From Perognathus longimembris pacificus (taxonomy: Eukaryota; Chordata; Mammalia; Rodentia; Heteromyidae), in NCBI RefSeq assembly GCF_023159225.1, contig NC_063171.1, positions 38,347,378 through 38,411,377 on the forward strand: DNA of 64,000 nt, given 5' to 3'. A model generated the notes under the pieces. It did not search any database. It was not told the origin of the DNA and saw only the letters and a program-made list of their open reading frames with translations. The translations under genes and the position numbers were made by a program. The stretch's first letter is position 1, and every line of letters begins with the position of its first letter. Shown piece after piece: positions 21,366 through 31,200 of the stretch.

Positions 21366-22695
21366 ATTTTGGTCAGTGATGGACACTTGTCTATGTCATC
21401 TGGTGATATAAACTTGGTTGGTACAAGTACACTGTGTGACGGTCACACAACCAAGGAAAGTGTTTAGTAATACAGCATCTCTCAGAGTTGTTCAGAGGCA
21501 CGTGACTGCATTTCAGCTATGGGAGGGAATCGATCCTATACTTTTTCCACATATCTTCCAGCCAGGATATACTCCTCCCACTGCCTCAGGAGGAAATGTG
21601 GGACAGACAGAAAAAGCAATCATCCTGTCCTGAAGAAGATTCTAATTCCTAGGCCAGCCTGGGATGGGACATCCTCCTAAACCAGTCCTACTGGGCCCAG
21701 ATACGCACCTCGGAGACTCAGAAATTCCTGCTGTCCCTCTGTGCCTCTAAACAAGGACCCACACAGCCTTCTGGAAGATCTCTCATCACCTTCTCAGGGT
21801 TTGGCCCCGGAAAGAAAGAAGCAGCAGCATTATCTCCTAATGGAATTTGCTACAAAGTGCTAGAGATTTCCATCCCTGGGTTTAAGATCCTCCATCCTTA
21901 GGTTGGCTGGCTGCAAGGCCCATTTATTTCAATACAATCCCAATTTTGTTAAATGGGCTCAAGAAGGGCAGAGAGGGATGAGGACAGTAGCCTTGGAGAC
22001 AAAAAAGGTTAATAAAAGTGGTTGAAGAAATTAAACATGGATGGAGGTGAAATTGGAAACTTGGGGACTCCTTCCATGTTGGAGAAGGTTGATGGATGGA
22101 GAGAGAGAAAGTAGGTGGAGAGAAGAAAAAGAACAATGAATCTTCTCCAGTGTGCCTAGGCATTAGAGAAGCCTTCATCCTGAGTACCCCCAAGAACACA
22201 ATGGGGCTCGCCTTGTCTGAGACTTGGCTGGGCTGGATTAAGAGCTGAGACTGCAGGACATAGAAGAAGCAGAGTCAGAGGATGGCGAACAGGGAACTAA
22301 CTTAAGGGCTCTGCTTTCTCAACTTGGCAGCGTGAACATCCATCAAAGATGCAGAGTATACAATACAAGGCAAAAAGCAGTGCCTTCCAGGACAGGAGGG
22401 CTGATACAGCCAGGAGGAAAATGGATACAGAGGAATGCAATGCTGTTGCACACCAATGCTCTATGAATGCAATGGCTAGGGTAGATAGGGCTATCTGTCC
22501 AGATGTGCTTGGGGTTGAGAAATGGTTGTTCACAAGCATAGTCAGGCATGTGTGAACATTTGCACACACAAATGAGTCTGCAACTCCAGGCTTGCATGCA
22601 GCAGTCACGCCAAAGAAGTACACTTGGAGCCTTAGGAGATGTGGAGATAGAATCGTCTAGGTTCTATCTCTATGCGGCACCCCACATACAGGCTT
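21366..22695. other. Single-copy intronic sequence
   Basis: No gene or clear repeat. Confidence 0.4.
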
Positions 22696-22699
22696 AGAT

Positions 22700-22895
22700 T
22701 TCAAGCCCATACCTGGTTCTATCAGGTTAGTGAGTTGTAAGTTGCTGTCAATTTACTAGTTATATCATCTTAGGCAATCTGTTTAACTTACTTGGGCTCC
22801 TGTTTGCCCATCTGTAATATGAGATTAATAACACCTACCATTAACAAATTGTTGTCAGTATATTGGTGATGATATTTGCCAAACACAAAGTAGGC
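22700..22895 (+). repeat. MIR SINE
   Basis: MIR order visible: cttaggcaatctgtttaac, cccatctgtaatatgagat, taacacctacca, then the decayed caaacacaaagtagg end. Confidence 0.8.
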
Positions 22896-23424
22896 CTTCC
22901 ACAAATGAGATAGACCTTCTTCACTTGGAGATACCCTTCTTTGTCCTGACTCCATATATTGTCTCTCACATTTCAGGAGGATCAAAGACACAGTAGCCTC
23001 TTTCTCTTCCACTTAAAGACCTACGGCCACAGTGCAGCCTTTTCCAGGTCAGAGTCCCCTCCAAGAGACTGCCAAGTCCACTGGCCTAAAGCCCTGGGAA
23101 GAAACTAGATAGGAACTGGTAGGTCAGGAAGGGGCATGGAAAGGAACTTCCCTGCCCTCGGAATGGAAACAGCTCCAGAAATTGGGAAGACATAAGTTGT
23201 TTAAGAACTTATCTCCTGGCCTCTTCCTTGGGCTCAACTTCCACCCCTTAGCCAGCTATTCCACTTGTCTAGAATGTCGTGTTCTCATCTAGCAAATGAA
23301 GAAAGAATAACTACCCTGCCTACATCCTAGGAAGATCTACCAAATGAAATGGTGCAATTTGACAAGGTTGCTAATATTTGAAAACACTGCACACAGAGCA
23401 AAGCTAAAGGACACAAAGGGTGGG
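22896..23424. other. Single-copy intronic sequence
   Basis: No gene or repeat recognised. Confidence 0.4.
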
Positions 23425-23515
23425 TCCAGCTAGGGGCAGAACTCTTGCCAGGCATGACTGAGGCCTCCTCTTCTATCCCCAGGACCCAACATAAATAAAA
23501 TAAAATAAAAATCCC
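23425..23515 (+). repeat. ID-like SINE with (AATAAA) tail
   Basis: gtccagctaggggcagaac, ttgccaggcatgactgagg and a final tatccccaggaccc before an A-rich (TAAAA) tail give the ID order with heavy divergence. Confidence 0.6.
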
Positions 23516-23929
23516 TGGAAGAGAGGAAAAGATCATGACAAACTCCTTTCTAAGACAAGGGGCAGTGTTTATTTCCACCCCCGCTGACTAAAACATCTTG
23601 CCTCATAAATAATCACTGAAGCAAGAGGGAGGTGGATGGGCCATTCCTGTGCTAAAAATCGAAAAGAGGACTGAGCAAGAGAGTAAGGGAGAAAGAGAGG
23701 AAGACACCTGTCCTCCCTTCCTGTCCTATAGGGGGTGGCAAACTTGTGTAGGCTTTGAAGCAGCCAGGAGGAACTCCATGAAAGGTAGTTTTTGATGCTC
23801 TGGCACAGAGCTGAGTGCCTATAAATCCACTGTGCTGTCCAAGGCCAGGCAGGTCACCGGAAACAGGCTCAGAAGTGTGTGGCTGAGGGTCTGCCTAGTC
23901 AGGCTGGAACAAAGGCATCCAAGACTTCA

Positions 23930-24162
23930 GCCTTCAGGGTGGCTCATACCTATCATCCTATCAACTCAGAAGGCTGAGATCTGAGTGAGGATCAAGGGTT
24001 GAAGCCAGCCCAGGCAGAAAAGTCCCTGAGATTCTTATCCCCAAATTAACCAACACAAAGCTGGAATGGAGGTGTGACTCAAGTAGTAGCAAGCCAGACT
24101 TGAGAAAAAAAAAAAAAAAAAAAGCAAGCCAGGGCAGGAAGCCCTGTTTAAGCCCCAGTACC

Positions 24163-24163
<1 letters not shown>
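23930..24163 (+). repeat. B1-Geo dimeric SINE
   Basis: Left arm gtggctcatacctatcatcc, linker, then Geo (gtgactcaagtagtagc). A poly-A run of about 19 sits inside the Geo monomer at about 24105. Confidence 0.8.

Positions 24164-24223
<60 letters not shown>
24164..24223. repeat. (AC)n microsatellite
   Basis: Thirty uninterrupted AC units beginning at the 3' end of the B1-Geo copy. Confidence 0.97.
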
Positions 24224-24225
<2 letters not shown>

Positions 24226-24589
24226 CTCAGCCTCTAAGTGTGCCAGGGACTGGGCTAATTCAGAAAGTGACATGTGAGGAGTTTCTTATCCTAAGACTCT
24301 TCCTGGACTCGGTACTCAGTGCTTACCCCTACCTCTCTGGATAAGCCTTGGAGGATGGGATATAGGTAGGGGAAGGGGAAGTTTCCAACTAGACAAGTAA
24401 GACTGCATTTAATATAGAAACGAACACAGCCAAGTAAACCTTTAAAAAAAATTGCTTAGTAGCAGTCATATCATCAAAGGAAAACAAGTTAACACCCCAA
24501 AAATGTAGAGCAGAATCTCAAAGGGGGAAGATTGTTAAAGGACTGTTTTAAAACTTTGAGTGAATTTCCCTCTATGAAGGAATCTTTTT

Positions 24590-24755
24590 CTCCCTACCAC
24601 AGACAAGATACTTAACGTGTCTAAACCTCAGTTTCTCATCCATGAAATGGGGGTAATTACAGAGCTTACCTCAGGGGGTGGTTGTACAGATTACATTAAC
24701 TAGTTCATATAAAGCAATTAGCACGGAGGCTCAATAAATGATCCGTATTATTTCC
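24590..24755 (+). repeat. MIR SINE
   Basis: Well-preserved: aacctcagtttctcatcc, atgaaatgggggtaattac, ttgtacagattacatt, ggctcaataaatgatcc. Confidence 0.9.
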
Positions 24756-25189
24756 AGACTCTAAAATGTTGCCACCTCGGGGTCTAGCATCTTTCCTCAT
24801 TTCACACCGCCCCGAGCTCCTGAGCTCCTTCTCACTCAAACCCCAACCTCTTCTGCTTCGCCCTACCCTCAAATTCCTTCCTCAGACCTTTCCTGAGAAG
24901 TCTCCAACCAGGGGAGGAATGATTTTGTCTTTGAGTCTACCCCATCTGTTTTCTCTCCGTGAGGGATCCAAAACATAGGTAGGGTTGAAGCCCAGGATGA
25001 AGAAGCCGAAGAGCTGGGGCTCAAACACAGAATCATCACAAGGAGAGGACACAGCACAGAAATTCAGTGGCCTGTCTAATGGACAGCCAGACACAAAGTC
25101 CTCCCTCTGCACTTACTGGACGCTCAGGCAAGCATGCAGCCATGCACTTCCTAGGATCAGTACTGTTGGTGGCCATCACACAATACTGC

Positions 25190-25245
25190 GTTGTCACTAG
25201 CCTTACTTTACAGATGAGTAAACTGAGGCATGCAGAGAGCACATA
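25190..25245 (-). repeat. MIR fragment (reverse)
   Basis: ttacagatgagtaaactgag is the reverse of the MIR core. Confidence 0.75.
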
Positions 25246-26099
25246 ACCTGTTCCAGCTGGCCTGACTGCCAGGGGTGAAAGGGGAGCTAGCTGGCTGTGT
25301 GCCTGTGATTTGGTCAGCATTTACTGCTTGCCTCTCTCCCATCAAAACAATCAATTGATTAGATATGTAAGGGCCACTTACCACAGGGCACAGCACTGTG
25401 CCAGAACTATAAAGAGAAAAATGAAGACTTGGGACCCCAAGCACAGAAAGATTTCCTAAAGGAGCTTCCTTAGAGCTTGCAGTTCTCTTGAGGGTTGGGG
25501 GGGGGGTGTAAGAACTATGGGGGGAGGGCAGGTATTTCCCCTCTGCCTCACTGGAGGTCAAACCAGGACAGTTAAGGACCCACTATGGTAAGGAACCAGG
25601 TGGGGCAGGCGCCTGGCTGCTTCTGCCATGGCTACCTAGGTGTTGTGAATCCAGGGTTGTGGCACGATTCACACGTTTGACATCTCCCTTTGGATCTGAG
25701 TAGAAAGCAGAAGGTAGGTAGAGTCCAATCAAGGTCGGGGGGTGGGGGAGGGGGAAACCCAATATTTCTGCCAGCTTCCCCCTGCCCTGCCCCCTCACTC
25801 AATGTCCTGCTCTGGGCAGAAGTGGGACATCTGGAGGCTGTGTGTGCTTCTGTGAGCGTGCAAATTGGGAGGGGAGCCTTTCCCAACTCCTCTGTTCTCT
25901 GCCAGGATATAACTGTGCTCAGAGAGCTAAATGCTAGGAATTTAGGAGGCCCTTGGGTCTCTTCTTTATACCCCTTACTCCCTTAAAATCAGTGGCATGA
26001 GTGCCAAGGGGTGGGGGTGGGGCAGTGGTAGAGGGACAGACTTTTCTCCCTACCCCCACAGCTATCCCCCTCTAAGAGGCAGCTCCCACCCCAGCCGGC
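25246..26099. other. Single-copy intronic sequence
   Basis: No gene. G-rich runs at about 25497-25508 and 25737-25756 only. Confidence 0.4.
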
Positions 26100-26365
26100 C
26101 TGTCATCCCACATTGCTCTGATTAGCTATAATCTTTCTTTTTCAATTTCTCCTCCCTGAGACTAGGGAGCGAGAAAATCTCCCAGAAAATGAATAAATAT
26201 TTCAATTTTCGGCGCAATCAGTCTGAGGAGCCGGCGCATGATGGAAACGGGGGGAAGGATAATGGTTTTCATTTAGATAAGATACAGAAAATTATTTAGT
26301 GAAAAATGAAGATTGATGAAGCCCATTGAAATTCTTTAAAACACGATTTTTATTTCTCAGCTGAG
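26100..26365. promoter_or_regulatory. Candidate conserved non-coding element (strongest in intron 1)
   Basis: About 260 bases of complex, repeat-free sequence with clustered cores: gattagctataatc, aatgaataaatatttcaatt, ttcggcgcaatcagtctg, gataatggttttcatttag, gataagatacag, aaaattatttagtg, gaagattgatgaagcccatt. Retained CpGs (cggcgcaatc, gccggcgcatg) next to AT-rich motifs are typical of deeply conserved enhancers. It lies 2.5 kb inside intron 1. Confidence 0.45.
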
Positions 26366-27146
26366 GCTGAATCTCCTTTTCCCAGCTCCTCTCTGATTCC
26401 CTCAATTCTGGTCTTACCACCTTCTCCAACCCCCTTCCCTGCCTCCACCATCTCTCAACACCCTGCCAACCTCTGGCATGCTCTCTCCCAGCCCTAGTCC
26501 TTGGCCTACAACTCCTGTCTGGGGTGCAGGCTAAGGAAGGCTAAAGCTGAATGAGGGCCTGCCAAGTCTCCCCACAAATCCTCACTCCTTCCCTCCAGTC
26601 TTCTTCCTGGCCTTTTGAGAGGTAACCCCCGTCCTCGGGAGAGATTTCCCTCCTTCCTAACTCTTTCTCCCCCTTTCCTTTCTTTGATATCTTCTCCTTC
26701 CATCCCAGAATACTTCGGCACACTTTCAGGAGGTGAGGCTTTCCCCCTCCTCAGCAGCAAGGGAAGAGGGAGCTCCATACTCCCTTCCTCCCTTTTCCCC
26801 TTCCCCCTTTCCAGAGGCAGAAAGGCAACCCGGCACACATTTCTTCCTGGCTGTTCTGGTCCCCAATTCAATCCACATGTCTGTCTCTCCCGTGTGCTAA
26901 CTGCAGCTTTTGTTCCTTAAGGTTCATTCGTATCCATGTTGCTAACCTGTGAGGCCCGCAGGAGAGGGGGGCAGACATAAGCTGCCCCCCCCACCCATAC
27001 TAACACTGACCCTGCTGCCCTTCCCCACCCAGACCCTCCCCTTCCTCCCTTTCCAACAGCCTAGCTGAACAAAGTCAGAACTTAAGTCATCTTCCCAACT
27101 TTCTGCCAAGTAGCTGGCCTGACTTGCCAATCCCAGGGCCAGGCCT

Positions 27147-27148
<2 letters not shown>

Positions 27149-27185
<37 letters not shown>

Positions 27186-27186
27186 C
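27149..27186. repeat. (CA)n microsatellite
   Basis: About 19 CA units with a TA interruption near 27173. Confidence 0.9.
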
Positions 27187-27635
27187 CCTCATCTCCCCAA
27201 CACTAACTCACACTCTCACATCACACTACAGATGTGCTGGGCTTGGGGGCCCAGTGAGGAAAGAGGAATCAAGGCCCGGCCCCCACCAACTCAGCAGGAC
27301 TTTTTGCCTTCAGAGCTGAGGAGGGGCCTGACCAGGAGAGGTGGGGTCCAGGGAAACACCCCACCTCCAAACACACACCCACAATCCAGGAAGGGATTTG
27401 AGAACCTGGTTAAAAAAAAAATGCCTGAGGCCCTTCCAATCGAGCCATCTCCTTGTCTCCCCTCCACCCTATCCTTCCTCCCCCCCCCCAAAAAAAAGAC
27501 CACCTCCTCCATTTTGTAGACTGCACATCTCCATAAGGTGTCTGCCTATGTGAATGTCTGTTCAAGTTTCTTTGTTTGCTGGAGCTTTTCTGTGTGAGTG
27601 TCGTGTCCTTGTGGATGCCTGTCTGCACGCATGTC

Positions 27636-27636
<1 letters not shown>

Positions 27637-27673
<37 letters not shown>
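27637..27673. repeat. (GT)n microsatellite
   Basis: About 17 GT units. Confidence 0.9.
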
Positions 27674-27674
<1 letters not shown>

Positions 27675-28803
27675 AGTTGATGCAGGGGGGGTGTGGATGC
27701 AGTGAAGAATCTGTCTTCCTGAGAGGTGTCAGCATCTCCGCGGCTGTGTCTGTCTAGTGTGGGGGATGTTTGTGTCTATGTCTATGTCTCAGTAGGTGAG
27801 TAGGCTGTCTCAGTGTCTGTGACTGTTTTATGGTGTTTGTGTGTCTATTACGTGTGTCAGCTCCATTTTTTTTTTTTTTTGGTATGTGTGTGGGGAGGAG
27901 CTCAACAGGATTAAATCTTCCTTGGGAGTCAGAACCCGCAGGCAAGAATCCATTCTCCTACCCCAGCTGTGGCTGGAATGTGGCCCCAGGGCGGCCTCGG
28001 CCCCCACCCCGCAGCCCCCGGCCGCCCCCCCCCCCCTCAGGCTCCACCGGCAATCCTCACCTCTCCACTACCTCCCTCACTTCGCAGCATTTCCCCGTCC
28101 AGAACCAAATGAGTCTCACACTCAACACTTTCCTGTCCCCAAGTGGGGTGAGCCCTCCCCAGTGCTCCCTTCCACATCAGCCTCACCAGAAGCAGTATTT
28201 AGAACGCCATCTCCCTCGCCCAAAGCCTCCTGGGCAGGGGTACTAGTACGGGCGCACCCCAGCTTCCTCTGGGGGGGGTCAGGCCTAGGCAGTTTGGAGC
28301 TGAGCTTGGAACTGGGGGGCGGGTGCCCCCAGGAGCTGAGTTGAGGAATCCCTTAAGGACATCTTCTAAAGAGCCTAGGTCCCCAGCTCTCTGCGCACTC
28401 ACACTCCCTAAATTTGAAATCCCAGCTTTCCCTTTTAGCCAGGGCTCCGGCGTCGCCGCCGCCCCCCCCCCCCCACACCATCCCACCCCGGGCCTCAGAG
28501 AGGGGGGCGGGCGGGGACGACCCAAGGTCTCCGGAAAAGACTTTGAGCGTTCGGGACCACATTTCACTCGACCCCCGCCTCCGCGGCCCCAATTCCGTGC
28601 TCTCCCGCGCAGCCAGAGGAAACAACTTGGGCAAATCAACGGAAAACTCCTTGTCGCCAGCTGGGTGACTCCGCGCCCGGACTGAGCCCCACGCCAGGAG
28701 GCGTGTGGACCCCGGCGCGCCCGGGGCCATCCGGCCGCCCACCTCCCCTTCTGCCCCTCCCGCCCCCTCTCCGCGGTGGCGGCGCGGACCCGGGCCCCCC
28801 TAC

Positions 28804-28855
28804 CTTGGGAGAAAGTGTCGGAGAGAGTGAGGATCCAGACGAGGAGGCTCAGCAT
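28804..28855 (-). CDS. KIRREL1: KIRREL1 (NEPH1), first coding exon, partial CDS
   Basis: On the minus strand the ATG is at 28855-28853 and the reading is MLSLLVWILTLSDTFSQ, followed by one base of the next codon and a splice donor (CAAG|GTAGGG, GT at 28803-28802), giving a phase-1 intron. These 17 residues match the N-terminus I remember for mammalian KIRREL1. They form a signal peptide with hydrophobic core LLVWILTL. KIRREL1 is a single-pass plasma-membrane adhesion protein with five extracellular immunoglobulin domains. It binds nephrin and podocin at the kidney slit diaphragm and signals through its cytoplasmic tail. The ATG has A at -3 (gacagcATG), a good initiation context, and lies in a CpG island. 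The remaining exons, encoding the mature protein of roughly 740 residues, lie beyond the left edge of the window. The upstream sequence stays open in frame for 139 codons, but its low-complexity R/G/E composition argues against translation there. Confidence 0.88.
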
Positions 28856-29098
28856 GCTGTCCGCCCGCCGTGCGCCCGCCGTGCGCCCGCCCGCCCGCGG
28901 CTGGGGCCCGGAGTTGGCGTGGAGGCGCGAGCCGCGCGCGGGCCGGGAGGAGGGAGCCCGCGCCGCCCCCCGCCGCGCCGCCCCTGCACACGCGCGCGCC
29001 CCGCACAAACTCGCCGCCCGGCCGCCCTGCGCGCCCCCTCCCGACTTAGTTCTGCGCCCCCAGCTTCCTCCCGCCCGCTCGCTCCCGATCGCGGGGCC

Positions 29099-29200
29099 GC
29101 TCTCCCTTTCTCTCCCCTTCTCTTCCTTCCCGGGTTCCCTCCCTCCCTGGCGCTCGCGCTCTCTCGCTCTCTTTTTCCCTCCCTCCCTCCCTCCCTCCTG
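29099..29200. repeat. Polypyrimidine (plus) / polypurine (transcript strand) tract
   Basis: Nearly pure C/T on plus, ending in a (CCCT)n run at about 29175-29198. Mirror-type tracts of this kind can form triplex DNA and are common in CpG-island promoters. Confidence 0.8.
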
Positions 29201-29310
29201 ACGTTTACTCTCCCTCCGACGGCGCCTCCCTCCACCAGCCCTCCCTCCCCTCCCCTCCCCCCGGTCCCCCAACGCGCGCGCACGCCCTCCCCTCGCCAGA
29301 ACGGAGATGC

Positions 29311-29335
29311 GGGTGGGGGGTGGGGGGTGGGGGGG
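29311..29335 (+). promoter_or_regulatory. Potential G-quadruplex motif
   Basis: Four G runs (3, 6, 6 and 7) separated by single T bases, on the strand that would be the template for KIRREL1. A second G-rich motif lies at 29481-29513. Confidence 0.7.
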
Positions 29336-29530
29336 AAGAGCGCGGAGAGAAAGGAATTGAGGGCAAAGAACGCGAGGCGCGCGGGCTCCGGGGCACCGAC
29401 GGCCGGGCCCCGGCCCACCCGCGCGCCCCTCCGGTTTAGACTCAACCTGGACCCCCAGGCCTCAGAGCCGAGACGCGGATGGGGTTGGAGGTTGGGGCGG
29501 TGGGGGGGGGGGGTGAGGACGACCCTCTAG

Positions 29531-30514
29531 CCGCGAGTCTTTTTTTCTTTTTTTTTAATTACACACCCAGAATCTGACCCCTGGACCCCCCCCCCCCCAT
29601 TAAGAAGTCTCAGTTGATGAGTGACTGCTGGAAGGGGTACGGGGAAGAGTATAAACATTCCTCTATCACCCCCAAATCTACTCATCCCACACTGGGGATC
29701 TTCTTGGGCCTTCTGGGAGCCCCGGGGGCCAGCCATGGTGGGGCCAGGCTGAGTGAGAGGCGCAGTTGATGCTTTCTTTGTTCCTGTCGGGAGTCTAGCC
29801 ATCCTGAGGGTGAGCCAGCCAACTCGACGGCTGGGGGGTGGGGGGAGGCAGGTCCTTCTCCTTAGGCCAGACAAGGGGATCTCTAAGCACCGCAGGGGGA
29901 GTTTGAGATCTTTTGGGTTTGAGAGATGGGGGGCGGTGGGGGGTGGTGACTGGATTGGGAAGGGATTCCTGGAGACAGTGGGCACAGGCTCCTCTCCCCA
30001 CTCCTCACCAAGCCCTTTCTGTTAACTGGGTTGCTGGGGGTGCCCGGAGGTCTAGGCCCTGTGAACCAATCTGGGAGAAGTAACAGAAGAGTCACAGGAA
30101 TTGCACAACTTTACAGTAATGCTGGCCTAGGGAGATTTCCACCACCTCTTTTTCTCCCCGATCCTGTGTCTCCCGGGTCCTTAACACTCCCCGCCAAGAT
30201 TCCGGCCCCCATTTCCGTCCCAGAGCAGAAGCGCAGTGGCTCTCTGGTGCCCTCTGCTGGTGTCAGACTGACACCAACACTTCTTTCCTCCAAGTATCCG
30301 GACACCAAGAGAGGTGGTCCAAGACAGCCCGAGGACACAGAAACACAGGCAGAAAAATACACACTCACCGCCAGGAGCACAGTGTGCATGGACACGGAGA
30401 TTTCCCCATGTCTTCAAAAACACACGACTTGAACATAGAGCCATATCAAGCCCAGAGATACAAGAATGTAACCCCACTCCGATACACCAACACACAGACC
30501 CACAAGGGCTTCTC
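29531..30514. other. Upstream flanking single-copy sequence
   Basis: G-rich near 29830-29950, with poly-C at about 29587-29598. No repeat family recognised. It contains the CTCF-type motif at 30249. Confidence 0.5.
30249..30260 (-). promoter_or_regulatory. CTCF-type motif
   Basis: gccctctgctgg is an exact reverse match to the CTCF core CCASYAGRKGGC. With flanks the minus strand reads acaccagcagagggcacc, close to the full consensus. It lies about 1.4 kb upstream of the KIRREL1 ATG. Confidence 0.65.
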
Positions 30515-30640
30515 ATGTATTCATTCATTAATCATGCACTCCCAGATCCTTCTTCAGTGCCTGCTGAGTGGCAGCCACAATCTGAGGCAAGGGGGATATA
30601 ACAATGAACAATGTTCCATTCTGGAGAAGAAGCAAGAGTG
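30515..30640 (-). repeat. L2-type 3' end (reverse)
   Basis: tattcattcattaatcatgc, agtgcctgctgagtggcag and acaatgaacaatgttcc follow the order of the common L2 tail in reverse. Confidence 0.55.
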
Positions 30641-30754
30641 GCCTTACAAAACTATAAAATATCCCAGGTTATATAAAATGCTGTGGGAGGCAAATGAAAC
30701 AGAATGAATGGAATAGGGAGGGAAGGAAAGGAAGGAGGAATCGCTTTTCTTTGA

Positions 30755-31200
30755 ACTTTTTTATTGTTATTATAAAGGTCAGAATAGCGGAGTGCTGGTG
30801 GCTCACGCATGTAATCCTAGCTACTCGGGGCTGAGATCTGAGGATCACGGTTGGAAGCCAGCCCAGGCAAGAAAGCCCAAGAGACTCATCTCCAACGAAC
30901 CACCAAAAGACCGGAAGTGGCTCTGTGGCTCTAAAGTGGTTAGAACAACAGCCTTGAGCAAAATAGCTTAGGGACAATGACCAGGCCCCTGAGTTAAAAG
31001 CCACAACCAAAAAAAAAAAAAAGCATGTATAGAGGGGTTACAGTCATATAAGTCAGGTAAAGAGTACATTTCTTTTTGGACCATGGTACCTCTTCCCTCA
31101 CTCCCAATTTTTCCCCTTCTGTCCCCACTACAAGTTGTATAGTTTATTTTCAACATAGTGTCAACATAGTGAGTGACACTGCTACATTAGTTCACGCTTT
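30755..31200 (-). mobile_element. L1 3'-end fragment split by a SINE
   Basis: ttttttattgttattataaagg at 30758 and gaggggttacagtcatataag at 31031 are consecutive parts of an L1 3' terminus in reverse, continuing to about 31200. A B1-Geo element lies between. Confidence 0.7.
30792..31021 (+). mobile_element. B1-Geo SINE inserted into L1
   Basis: gtgctggtggctcacgcatg at the start, agaccggaagtggctctgtg at the junction, ending in a 15-base A run. Confidence 0.85.

Larger units (their letters stand above)
26366..28439. other. Promoter-proximal intron 1
   Basis: No exon found. It holds (CA)n at 27149-27186 and (GT)n at 27637-27673 and turns GC-rich from about 27960. Poly-C at 28024-28038. Confidence 0.5.
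1..28803 (-). other. KIRREL1: KIRREL1 intron 1 (5' part, runs out of the window)
   Basis: Everything left of the exon-1 splice donor (GT at 28803-28802, minus strand) should be first-intron sequence, because the gene reads toward lower coordinates. I looked for the second exon, which starts the first immunoglobulin domain, and found no minus-strand open stretch resembling it. The intron is therefore longer than 28.8 kb. That an Ig-superfamily adhesion gene has a very long first intron is ordinary. The content is single-copy sequence with interspersed repeats, itemised below. Confidence 0.75.
28440..29530. promoter_or_regulatory. KIRREL1: CpG island spanning the KIRREL1 start
   Basis: CpG dinucleotides are frequent from about 28450 to 29525 (for example gcgtcgccgccgcc, cgcgcgcgcc, cgctcgcgctctctcgctc), against a CpG-poor background on both sides, with a GC-rich shoulder back to about 27960. 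The first coding exon sits in the middle. Such islands mark mammalian promoters. No TATA box is evident upstream of the start codon, as expected for this class. Confidence 0.9.
28856..29530 (-). promoter_or_regulatory. KIRREL1: KIRREL1 5' UTR and core promoter region
   Basis: GC-rich sequence immediately upstream of the ATG on the minus strand, TATA-less, with a polypurine transcript-strand tract (29099-29200) and G-rich motifs at 29311 and 29481. The transcription start cannot be fixed from sequence alone. Confidence 0.65.

Noticed and set aside
1..28803. KIRREL1 exon 2 or an alternative first exon in the intron
   Set aside because: No minus-strand open stretch resembles the first immunoglobulin domain or a second signal peptide with a donor in phase.
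28849..29445. 198-codon minus-strand frame in the CpG island
   Set aside because: Same compositional cause, in a different frame from the KIRREL1 ATG, with no protein-like features.
28703..29530. 275-codon plus-strand open frame through the CpG island
   Set aside because: It is P/R/A/S low-complexity translation of GC-rich DNA antisense to the KIRREL1 promoter. Stops are rare there because of composition, and no domain is visible.
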